DNA from: Modicisalibacter muralis
Lineage (GTDB): Bacteria; Pseudomonadota; Gammaproteobacteria; Pseudomonadales; Halomonadaceae
Assembly (NCBI RefSeq): GCF_900102945.1
Contig: NZ_FNGI01000001.1
Coordinates: 186,001 to 250,000, forward strand
DNA: 64,000 nucleotides
Reading direction: 5' to 3'
In this document: positions 22,001 to 29,711 of the stretch, piece by piece
Numbering within the stretch: the first letter of the stretch is position 1
Layout of the letters: every line of letters begins with the position of its first letter
Notes under the pieces: generated by a model
What the model saw: the letters and a program-made list of their open reading frames with translations, nothing else
The model's database searches: none
What the model was told of the DNA's origin: nothing
Made by a program: the position numbers and the translations under genes

Positions 22001-23858
22001 CATGTTGCTGTCCGACAAGATTCGCCTGCTCGGTGCTTTCAACCATCTGCATATCTTCGTCGATCCCAACCCCGACGTGGCCAAGGCGTTCAAGGAACGC
22101 AAACGCCTGTTCGAGCTGCCGCGTTCGACTTGGGAAGATTACGACAGTTCGTTGATCTCCGAAGGTGGCGGGGTATTCAATCGCAGCGCCAAATCGATCG
22201 CCATTACCAAGCCGATGAAGGATGCCTTCGGCATCAAGGAAAGCAAGCTCTCGCCCAACGATCTGATTCACGCCATGCTCAAGGCATCCGTCGATCTGAT
22301 CTGGAACGGCGGAATCGGCACCTACGTCAAGGCCAGTGGCGAATCGCATGCCGAGGTTGGCGACAAGGCCAACGACGGGCTGCGTATCGATGGCGTCGAA
22401 CTCAACTGCCAGGTAGTCGGTGAAGGTGGCAACCTGGGCCTGACCCAGCGTGGGCGCATGGAGGCCGCAAGGCGCGGCGTGCGCGTCAATACCGATTTCA
22501 TCGATAATGCCGGTGGGGTCAACTGCTCCGATCATGAGGTCAATATCAAGATCCTGCTCGACGATATCGTCAAGCGTGGCGATATGACCGATAAGCAGCG
22601 CAACCAGTTATTGGCCAAGATGACCGAGGATGTCGCCAAGCTGGTATTGACCAGTAACTATCGCCAGTCATTGGCATTGTCGCTGTCCGAGATTCTTTCC
22701 CGGGAAGGAATGGGGCCGTACCGGCGTTTCATCAACGAACTCGAGGCGGGCGGTTTTCTCGATCGCGAACTGGAGTTCCTGCCCGACGACGAAACGCTGC
22801 TGGAGCGCTCCAATGCCGACGAAGGGTTGACCCTGCCCGAACTGTCGGTGCTGATCTCTTACGCCAAGAGCACGCTGAAGGGCGATTTGATCGCTTCCGA
22901 TGTGCCCGACGATCCTTATATCCAATCGCATCTGGAGCGCGCCTTCCCCAAGGTGCTGGTCGAGCGATTCCCCAGCGAGATGTACGAGCACCGCCTCAAG
23001 CGCGAGATCGTCGCCACCCAGATCGCCAACGACCTAGTCGATCACATGGGCATCGTTTTCGTGCGGCGACTGATCGACACCACCGGCGCCAGCCGCGCCG
23101 ATATCGCCCGCGCTTATATCGTCGCCCGTGACAGCTTCAACCTGGACAGCCTATGGCAGCAGGTCGAGGCGCTGGACAACAAGGTCGATAGCCAGGTGCA
23201 GCACCGCATGATGCTTGATCTGATGCGCCTGCTACGCCGCGCGACACGCTGGTTCCTGCGCCATCGTACCGACTTGTCCACGCAGGATAATGTCGAGCAT
23301 TTCGCGCCGCGCCTGGCGCAGTTGCAGGAGAGCATCGGCAAGCGTCTGCGTGGCGATGAGCTCGAGGCCTGGCAGGAGCGCCGCGATGAACTCAGCGCCG
23401 CCAACGTGCCCAAGTCATTGGCCAATGTCATCGCCGGAACCAGTAACCTGTTTGCTGGGCTTGGCATCATCGAAGCCGCCAAACGGACCGATGAGAAGAT
23501 CCAGCGCGTCGCCGATATTTATTATGAAATCGGCCATCGTCTGGAGTTGCCGTGGATGGGCGAGCAGGTCAACGCACTGGTGGTACGCGACACCTGGCAA
23601 GCCCAGGCTCGCGAAACCTTCCGTGACGACCTTGATCGTCAGCAGCTATCGTTGTCCGTGAATGTGTTGAAGATGGACGATGCGCCGCGCGACGTGGAGC
23701 CGCGTGTCGATCACTGGCTGGAGCGCCATGCCACGCTTCTCGAGCGCTGGAGCGATCTGCTCGGCGAGGTACGCTCGGGTACCCAGGGTAGCTTCCCGCT
23801 GTTCGCGGTGGCCATTCGCGAATTGGTCGATTTGGCCGAGAGTAACGGCACAGTCTGA
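19020..23858 (+). CDS. gdhB: NAD-specific glutamate dehydrogenase, large (180-kDa) type
   Basis: Oxidatively deaminates glutamate to 2-oxoglutarate with NAD, feeding the TCA cycle. The 1612-aa protein has the long N-terminal ACT-like regulatory half (about 1-640) and a catalytic block with [20 protein letters not shown], the active-site lysine K848 in GAKGGF, and [20 protein letters not shown]. The long helical C-terminus is complete. The ATG at 19020 has AGG six bases upstream; the TTG just before it is too close. It is unlike the hexameric 50-kDa GDH. It stands alone, with inverted repeats upstream. Confidence 0.95.
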   Translation: [1612 protein letters not shown]

Positions 23859-24033
23859 TCGGTCATGCCGCGCCATCCCCGCTCGTCGAACCTCGGCGGG
23901 CGGGGTGGTACCCGACCGGAATCGATTCCAGCGTGGAATGACGGCGTAATTCGCTGCGCGATACAGGGGTGTCGGCATCGCACGGTCTGGTATGCTGTGC
24001 CACGAACTGGTCAATCCCATTCAGAGAGGCCCC

Positions 24034-25026
24034 ATGAAATATCGTGTGTTTTCCCTCGTCGTGACGCTGGGACTTGCTGCCACGGCGCCGCTGGCATTGG
24101 CTCAGAGCCCTGCACTGCAGAGTTCAATGGAAGCCGCCTCCAAGGTCGATATCAGCAAGTTCTTCACGTCGCGTACCGATGCGCGCAGCCAGAGCTTCGG
24201 CTTCGGCGGTACTCACGAGCATGCGTTCACCGTCGAAAAGTCGGGTCGTTACGTATTCACCAGCGCGACCATGCCTGGTCAGTCGAACGACTACTATATC
24301 CAGGCTTCCTTGCTCGATACCCAGGGCAATGTCATCGCCACCGGCGAAGCGCAGGGTGAAAGGGGCGGATTGCACTTGGTCGAGACCCTCGAGCCGGGCG
24401 ATTACGTGCTGCGCGTCAAGGCCAACAAGTTTGGTAGCGAGTCCACCGGTGGCAACTCGTACACCGTTCAGGTGGCCGGCTTGAGTGCCAGCGGCGAACG
24501 TCTCAGCAGCGACGAGAGCGGGATCGAGGGCGGCTCGGGCATCATGTTCGATGCCAGCGACGACGATGGCACGACCACGGCCTTCGTGAATAACGAAGAT
24601 GCCGTGGCGACGATCGCCGCGCCAAAACCCGCCGTGACGGCTGCCGATGAAGCTGTCGCCGATGCCGCGCCGCAAGCCGAGGAAGGCGCCCCGCGCGCTT
24701 TCGACGAGATCGTCGCCGACATCAAGATTCGCCAAAGCGGCGAAGTGCTGAGCTTCGACGTGGCCGAGGCCGGTACGGTTTCGATTACCAGTTCGACGAT
24801 GATTGGCAACCCGGGCGATTACCGCCTCGAGGCGCGCGTGCTCGACGCCAGCGGCAATGTGGTGGCCAGCGACGCGGGCGAGGGTTTCGAAGGCGACTTC
24901 GCCATCGAAACCGTGCTTCAGCCTGGCCGTTACACCATCTGGGTCGATGGGCAGAAGTTCGGCCCCGCCAGAAGCGGTACCAATAACTACACGCTGCGCG
25001 TGCAGCAACTCGATACGCTTGAGTAA
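24034..25026 (+). CDS. Secreted or periplasmic protein with two duplicated PPC-like beta domains
   Basis: A 330-aa protein of unknown function. It has a signal peptide (MKYRVFSLVVTLGLAATAPL, cleavage near LALAQ). Two domains are clear internal repeats: residues about 60-150 and about 230-325 share (F)T/D-V-x-x-(S)G, S-T-M-x-G-x-x-x-DY, (L)D-x-x-GNV, (L)xPG-x-Y and KFG-x-x-x-(S/T)G-x-NxYT. The pattern resembles bacterial pre-peptidase C-terminal beta-sandwich domains. The linker (about 155-225) is acidic and Ala-rich. AGAGG precedes the ATG. Its neighbours (gdhB, pyrD) give no functional clue. Confidence 0.72.
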   Translation: MKYRVFSLVVTLGLAATAPLALAQSPALQSSMEAASKVDISKFFTSRTDARSQSFGFGGTHEHAFTVEKSGRYVFTSATMPGQSNDYYIQASLLDTQGNVIATGEAQGERGGLHLVETLEPGDYVLRVKANKFGSESTGGNSYTVQVAGLSASGERLSSDESGIEGGSGIMFDASDDDGTTTAFVNNEDAVATIAAPKPAVTAADEAVADAAPQAEEGAPRAFDEIVADIKIRQSGEVLSFDVAEAGTVSITSSTMIGNPGDYRLEARVLDASGNVVASDAGEGFEGDFAIETVLQPGRYTIWVDGQKFGPARSGTNNYTLRVQQLDTLE

Positions 25027-25046
25027 GCGCCGATAAGGCCATTCCT

Positions 25047-25078
25047 CCCCGGCGTGCGGCATTGCCGCGTCGCCGGGG
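25047..25078 (+). terminator. Strong hairpin between the secreted-protein gene and pyrD
   Basis: CCCCGGCG-T-GCGGC-ATT-GCCGC-GT-CGCCGGGG forms 13 base pairs with small bulges and an ATT loop, 20 bases after the stop. There is no T-tract, so it may act as a 3'-end stabiliser or partial terminator. Confidence 0.55.
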
Positions 25079-25131
25079 TGCTGCGTCTACGCTATACTCT
25101 CGGCGATTTTTCCGTCGCTGCCGAGAAACCG

Positions 25132-26145
25132 ATGTACGCCCTTGCCCGCTCGTTACTGTTTCGCCTCGATCCTGAAACCGCCCACGGCATTTCACTATCC
25201 GCGCTGGATGCCGCGCATCGGCTGAAGCTACCTGGAATGCTGGGCGGCGGGCGGCGGGTCGACGACCCGGTCGAGGTGATGGGGCTGCGCTTTCCCAATC
25301 GGGTAGGGCTGGCGGCTGGGCTCGACAAGAACGCCGATCATCTGGATGCACTCGCCGCGCTGGGCTTCGGTTTCGTCGAAGTGGGCACGGTGACCCCCAG
25401 GCCACAGGATGGCAACCCCCGGCCACGACTGTTCCGCTTGCCGGAAAAAGGCGCGATCATCAATCGCATGGGGTTCAACAATGCCGGCGTCGATCACCTG
25501 ATCGACAACGTGCGCAGGAGTCGCTTCGATGGCGTGATCGGCATCAATATCGGCAAGAACCTGACCACGCCGGTGGAAAAGGCGGTGGACGATTACCTGA
25601 TCTGCCTGACCAAGGCCCATGCGCACGCACATTACATTGCCGTGAATATCTCGTCACCGAACACACCGGGACTGCGCAACCTGCAATTCGGCGATCATCT
25701 CGATGGGTTGCTGGGGGCGCTGCGCGACGAATGCTCGCGGCTCGACCGGGCCAGTGGTAAGCGCGTGCCGCTGGCGGTGAAGATCGCCCCGGACATGAAC
25801 GTGGACGAGATCGCGCTGGTGGCGCGGGCATTGGCCGCCAATGGCATCGATGCGGTGATCGCCACCAATACCACGGTCGCGCGCGACGCGGTTGCCGGCC
25901 TGAGGCACGGCGATGAGCAGGGTGGGCTGTCCGGTGTGCCGGTGTTCGAGGCCGCCAACTCGGTGGTTCGGGCGTTGCGTAGCCAACTGTCCGAATTGCC
26001 GATCATTGGTGTCGGCGGGGTCGACAGCGACACAGCGGCCGTTGCCAAGCGTGAGGCGGGTGCCGACCTGGTTCAGCTATATACGGGGTTCATCTATCGG
26101 GGGCCGACCCTGGTCGGTGAATGTGCTCGGGCGCTGGCGAAATAG
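25132..26145 (+). CDS. pyrD: Dihydroorotate dehydrogenase (quinone), class 2
   Basis: Membrane-associated flavoenzyme of UMP synthesis. The 337-aa protein (E. coli 336) starts [19 protein letters not shown], the amphipathic quinone-tunnel helices. It has [36 protein letters not shown], the catalytic Ser175 in [11 protein letters not shown] and the FMN-binding GVGGVDSD region. The open frame extends back to 25054 but no earlier start gives a family-like N-terminus. TATACT at 25093-25098 is a possible -10. It ends in a bidirectional terminator shared with rmf. Confidence 0.96.
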   Translation: MYALARSLLFRLDPETAHGISLSALDAAHRLKLPGMLGGGRRVDDPVEVMGLRFPNRVGLAAGLDKNADHLDALAALGFGFVEVGTVTPRPQDGNPRPRLFRLPEKGAIINRMGFNNAGVDHLIDNVRRSRFDGVIGINIGKNLTTPVEKAVDDYLICLTKAHAHAHYIAVNISSPNTPGLRNLQFGDHLDGLLGALRDECSRLDRASGKRVPLAVKIAPDMNVDEIALVARALAANGIDAVIATNTTVARDAVAGLRHGDEQGGLSGVPVFEAANSVVRALRSQLSELPIIGVGGVDSDTAAVAKREAGADLVQLYTGFIYRGPTLVGECARALAK

Positions 26146-26174
26146 CTTGGTTGGAAAAACAACTTGGCAATAGA

Positions 26175-26200
26175 AAGGCCCGTGGCATTGCACGGGCCTT
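26175..26200. terminator. Bidirectional terminator between convergent pyrD and rmf
   Basis: AAGGCCCGTG and CACGGGCCTT form a perfect 10-bp stem with the 6-nt loop GCATTG. It is 29 bases after pyrD and 48 bases after the rmf stop, and would serve both directions, though flanking T-runs are short. Confidence 0.8.
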
Positions 26201-26248
26201 GAAGGTGGTGTTCTTCACCGAGTAGCGCTCGGCGACGTTCAATTGGAA

Positions 26249-26455
26249 TTACATCACCATGGGGTTCTTGTGAATACCGGAAACACCTGTCATTCCGTCC
26301 CACTGATCCCCTCGACCTTCACGCCAACCGCTCATCCAGTATTCGCGAAGATTGATATCCTGACTAGGACAATCATCACGGGAGCGACCCCCTACACCGG
26401 CCTTGTAACCGTGAACATAAGCACGCTGGAAGCGATCACGTTTCTGTCGTTTCAT
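26249..26455 (-). CDS. rmf: Ribosome modulation factor RMF
   Basis: A 68-aa basic protein with the RMF N-terminus MKRQKRDRFQRAYVHGYKAG, then GRSRDDCPSQDINLREYWMSGWREG. RMF dimerises 70S ribosomes into 100S particles in stationary phase. The C-terminal tail, after GDQWDG, is about 13 residues longer than in E. coli (55 aa). The AAGAGGT ribosome site is 7 bases from the ATG. It is convergent with pyrD and divergent from rlmL across 213 AT-richer bases that should hold both promoters. The position beside pyrD and rlmL is conserved in gammaproteobacteria. Confidence 0.93.
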   Translation of the reverse strand: MKRQKRDRFQRAYVHGYKAGVGGRSRDDCPSQDINLREYWMSGWREGRGDQWDGMTGVSGIHKNPMVM

Positions 26456-26668
26456 CGGATGACCTCTTGAGAAGAACCGAAGTTGTACCGAGACATATGC
26501 ACGAGAGCGGTGCGAAACACCGCTGCCGCGATCTGAAGGTTCGGACGGAAACGCATGCGTTTTTAGTAGCTACTAAGATTAACTTTTAGTCCAATAGGCA
26601 TGACCCTGTCGAGTCGTAATTTGTCACACAAACGTTACCAAATTGAAACCAAAGGAACATAAGGGCAC

Positions 26669-28882
26669 ATGACGACGGAGCCTCACATCATGGCTGTGTC
26701 TCAATTCGCTGAAAGCGCGAGTTTTTTCGCAACCTGCCCCAAGGGCATCGAGGAATTGCTGGCCAGTGAACTCACGACGCTGGGCGGTGAAATCACCAAG
26801 ACCACTGTGGCCGGCGTGCATTTTCGCGCGCCGTTGTCGGTAGCTTACCGTGCCTGCCTGTGGTCGCGCCTCGCCAATCGGGTCGTGTTATGCCTGGCTC
26901 GCGAGGAGGGTAACGAACGACCCGAGGTGCTCAAGGCGACGACCCAGCAGATCGATTGGACGCAACACCTGGCGCCGGGTGCCACCCTGGCGGTGGATTT
27001 CCATGGTCAGTCCGAGCAGATCCGGCATACCCGCTTCGGCGCCCAGACGATCAAGGACGGCGTGGTCGATGCGCTACGCGAGGCTGGCCGTGAACGCCCC
27101 CAGGTGGAGCTGCGCGAGCCCGATCTACGCATTTATGCGCATCTGCATCGTGGCCGGTTGACGCTGGGCATCGACCTGGCTGGCGTCAGCCTGCACCAGC
27201 GCGGTTATCGGCGTGAACAGGGCCATGCGCCGCTCAAGGAGAACCTTGCCGCGGCGCTGCTGGTCCGCGCCGACTGGCCGGCGCGCGCCAAGCGTGGCGA
27301 GCCGCTGATCGACCCCTTGTGTGGCTCGGGCACGCTGCTGATCGAAGCCGCGCTGATGGCGGCCGATGTCGCACCGGGGCTCAATCGTGAGTGCTTCGGC
27401 CTGCATGGCTGGGCCGGTCACGACGAAGCGCTGTGGTGTGAGCTCAAGCGCGAGGCCGAGGCGCGTGCCGGCCTGGGACGCCGACGCATCAAATCGCGCC
27501 TGTACGGTTTCGATCAGAGTCCGCAGGCACTGAGTGCCGCGAAAACCAATGCCATGCGCGCCGGCATTCCCGCGCTGATCGATTTTCAGGGTGGCGCGGT
27601 AACTCAACTTGCCTGCCCGGCCGATGCCGAAATACCGGGGTTGATCATCACCAACCCGCCCTATGGCGAGCGACTCGGCGAGTTGCCTGAGTTGGTGCCG
27701 TTATACGCGGCGCTCGGCGAGCGGGCACGACGGGAATTTCCCGGCTGGCGGCTGGCGCTGTTCACCGGCAATCCGGATCTCGGCCATCGCACCGGGCTGC
27801 GTGCCGACAAGCAGTACGCGTTCAAGAACGGGCCACTCGACTGCAAACTGTTGTTGATGACGGTGCCTGACGCTGCGCCAGGCGATGCGCGCGCGCCAAC
27901 GCTCGACGGCAAGCCGGCGCGCTCCGAAGGTGCGCAGATGTTTGCCAACCGCCTGGAGAAGAACCGCAAGCGGCTAAAAAAATGGCTCAAGACCAGTGGC
28001 GAGACCTGCTACCGGTTGTACGATGCCGACATGCCGGAATATGCCCTGGCAATCGACGTTTACGGTGAGCACGTGCATGTGCAGGAGTACGCGCCACCCA
28101 AATCGATCAATCCCAATCAGGCGCAACGCCGCCTACTCGATGCGCTGGGAGTGATTCCCGAGGCGCTCGGTGTGCGTGCCGAGCGTGTCTACTTCAAGCA
28201 ACGCGAGCGCCAGGCCGGCAAGGCCCAGTACCAGAAGCGTGACGCGAGCGGCGAGCGATTCCAGGTGCGAGAGGGCAAGGCGCTGTTATGGGTCAATCTG
28301 CGCGACTATCTGGATACCGGGCTGTTTCTCGATCATCGGCCGGTGCGGCGCATGTTGGCTGACATGGCCGCCGGCAAGCGTTTTCTCAACCTGTTCTGTT
28401 ATACCGGCGCGGCCACGATTCAGGCCGCGTTGGGTGGCGAGAAGGGCGGAGCCAGCGACAGCGTTAGCGTCGATCTGTCGAATACCTATCTGGAGTGGGC
28501 GCGCGACAACCTGGCGCTCAACCGGCTCGACCCGGGCCGGCACCGGGTGGTTCGCGACGATTGTCTGCGCTGGCTACAAACCGCTGGCAGCGAGTTCGAT
28601 CTGATCTTTCTCGACCCGCCGACCTTCTCCAATTCCAAGAAGATGGACGACACCCTGGATATTCAGCGTGACCATGCTCGCCTGCTCGATCTGACCATGG
28701 CGCGATTGGCCCCTGGAGGTACGCTGGTGTTCTCCAACAATCAACAGCGTTTTCGCCTGGATGACGCGGTGGCGCGTCGCTATGCGGTCGAGGATATTTC
28801 GGCGAAGACGTTCGATCCCGATTTTCAACGTCGCCCCGATCTGCATCACTGCTTTCTGATTCGTCACCGGGAGGATGCGTGA
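26669..28882 (+). CDS. rlmL: Bifunctional 23S rRNA (guanine-N2/N7)-methyltransferase RlmKL
   Basis: Fused enzyme making m2G2445 (RlmL half) and m7G2069 (RlmK half) in 23S rRNA. The 737-aa protein has an N-terminal THUMP domain (about 15-170), an RlmL SAM domain with NPPYGERLGE at 329-338, and an RlmK SAM domain with LNLFCYTGAAT and DPPTFSNSKKM at 649 onward. It starts at 26669 (MTTEPHIM) or at the ATG at 26690 (MAVSQFAES); neither ribosome site is strong. Its last 18 codons are duplicated immediately downstream, and its TGA overlaps a GTG (28879) that opens a short ORF. Confidence 0.95.
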   Translation: MTTEPHIMAVSQFAESASFFATCPKGIEELLASELTTLGGEITKTTVAGVHFRAPLSVAYRACLWSRLANRVVLCLAREEGNERPEVLKATTQQIDWTQHLAPGATLAVDFHGQSEQIRHTRFGAQTIKDGVVDALREAGRERPQVELREPDLRIYAHLHRGRLTLGIDLAGVSLHQRGYRREQGHAPLKENLAAALLVRADWPARAKRGEPLIDPLCGSGTLLIEAALMAADVAPGLNRECFGLHGWAGHDEALWCELKREAEARAGLGRRRIKSRLYGFDQSPQALSAAKTNAMRAGIPALIDFQGGAVTQLACPADAEIPGLIITNPPYGERLGELPELVPLYAALGERARREFPGWRLALFTGNPDLGHRTGLRADKQYAFKNGPLDCKLLLMTVPDAAPGDARAPTLDGKPARSEGAQMFANRLEKNRKRLKKWLKTSGETCYRLYDADMPEYALAIDVYGEHVHVQEYAPPKSINPNQAQRRLLDALGVIPEALGVRAERVYFKQRERQAGKAQYQKRDASGERFQVREGKALLWVNLRDYLDTGLFLDHRPVRRMLADMAAGKRFLNLFCYTGAATIQAALGGEKGGASDSVSVDLSNTYLEWARDNLALNRLDPGRHRVVRDDCLRWLQTAGSEFDLIFLDPPTFSNSKKMDDTLDIQRDHARLLDLTMARLAPGGTLVFSNNQQRFRLDDAVARRYAVEDISAKTFDPDFQRRPDLHHCFLIRHREDA

Positions 28883-28965
28883 GCCATTCGACCCGCTTTT
28901 TATCCGGCCAACGCCGCCCCGATCTGCATCGCTGCTTTCTGATTCGCCACCGGGAGGATGCGTGA
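28826..28965 (+). repeat. Degenerate tandem duplication of the rlmL 3' end
   Basis: Bases 28826-28882 (the rlmL tail encoding RRPDLHHCFLIRHREDA and stop) recur at 28909-28965 with only three substitutions over 57 bases, offset by 83. Weaker similarity with one indel extends upstream (TTCGATCCCGATTTT against TTCGACCCGCTTTTT). The second copy supplies the ribosome site and GTG start of the next gene. Confidence 0.9.
28879..28965 (+). CDS. Possible 28-aa ORF created by the rlmL-tail duplication
   Basis: A GTG at 28879 overlaps the rlmL TGA (GTGA) and has GGGAGG upstream. It encodes 28 residues ending RRPDLHRCFLIRHREDA, almost identical to the RlmL C-terminus, and its TGA overlaps the GTG start of the glutaredoxin-like gene at 28962. 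The frame is intact, but it is probably only a translational bridge left by the duplication. There is no evidence that the peptide has a function. Confidence 0.35.
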   Translation: MSHSTRFLSGQRRPDLHRCFLIRHREDA

Positions 28966-29288
28966 ATCGACTGAGGCTTTACACCACCTTGGGGTGTCAT
29001 CTGTGTGAGCGGCTCGAAGCCAAGTTGGCGCGCCTGGGCGTGGCGGGTATCAAACTCGAACGCATCGACATCGCCGACGACGAGGCGCTTGTCGCCCGTT
29101 ACGGCGAACGTATCCCGGTATTGGCCGATAGCGATGGGCAAGAGCTGGAGCGGGGCTTCGAGGTCGAGCGACTGGCGGCCTGGCTCGACGCGCGAGGGCT
29201 GTTGGCAGCGCCGCTGAATGAGGTGCAGGAAGTGGATTCACCGCCGCGTGGTGCGAGGCGGGTCAGAGGGCGGCGCTTTTTGAATTGA
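28962..29288 (+). CDS. Glutaredoxin-like family protein
   Basis: A 108-aa thioredoxin-fold protein starting at GTG 28962, eight bases after GGGAGG. LRLYTTLGCHLCERLEAKL carries a C-H-L-C redox motif (residues 12-15). ERIDIADDEALVARYGERIPVLAD has the cis-Pro segment (IPVL) of the glutaredoxin-like DUF836 group. The partner and substrate are unknown. The C-terminal ~20 residues are a basic tail (RGARRVRGRR). It is translationally linked to the rlmL region through the duplicated segment. Confidence 0.8.
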   Translation: MNRLRLYTTLGCHLCERLEAKLARLGVAGIKLERIDIADDEALVARYGERIPVLADSDGQELERGFEVERLAAWLDARGLLAAPLNEVQEVDSPPRGARRVRGRRFLN

Positions 29289-29317
29289 GCGCAGGCAGTT
29301 TTCAGACAGAGCCTAGC
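29286..29317 (-). repeat. 32-nt 3'-end repeat, copy B (contains the WGR-gene stop codon)
   Basis: Minus-strand reading starts GCTAGGCTCTGTCTGAAAAC and ends TGCCTGCGCTCA, identical to copy A at 27 of 32 positions. The TAG within it ends the WGR-domain gene. Its far end touches the stop of the convergent glutaredoxin-like gene. Confidence 0.7.
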
Positions 29318-29591
29318 CATCGAGCAGTGAGAGTTGGCGCACCGCGTCGCGCCCCTCGGGGCTATCTTCGCTGGTTTCGAGCACCTTGTGAAAACCCCGC
29401 GAGGTCTGAATATGCGCGACGTCGTCGAGCCACATCATGGCCTGCTCGTAGCTGTCGGCCAGTTGGTGTTTCAGCCCGCCGAACTGGGTGCCGATCTGCC
29501 CCCAGGCGCGAACGAATATCCAGTCGCCGAACATGTCCCGATGGACATGCACCAGTACGTAGTCATGGTCACTTTCCCAGCGGACGATCAC
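29313..29591 (-). CDS. Small stand-alone WGR-domain protein
   Basis: A 92-aa protein whose core, DYVLVHVHRDMFGDWIFVRAWGQIGT then a helix containing AMMWLDDVAHIQTSRGF, follows the WGR domain pattern, with WGQ in place of WGR. WGR domains in PARPs and MolR-like proteins bind nucleic acids or act as interaction modules. On its own its role is unknown. The start is GTG at 29591 with AGGAG six bases upstream. It is convergent with the glutaredoxin-like gene and divergent from pdxB. Its stop lies inside a dispersed 32-nt repeat. Confidence 0.75.
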   Translation of the reverse strand: MIVRWESDHDYVLVHVHRDMFGDWIFVRAWGQIGTQFGGLKHQLADSYEQAMMWLDDVAHIQTSRGFHKVLETSEDSPEGRDAVRQLSLLDG

Positions 29592-29711
29592 GGTGGCTCC
29601 TGAATTGGCGGCGGCTTGTCGCTTTCGGCGTCACGGCCTAAGATGGCCTGCGGCGCGAGGTTGCGTCATTGTAACCGCCCGCTGGCCGTGAACAAGGAGC
29701 GAGAACCTCTC

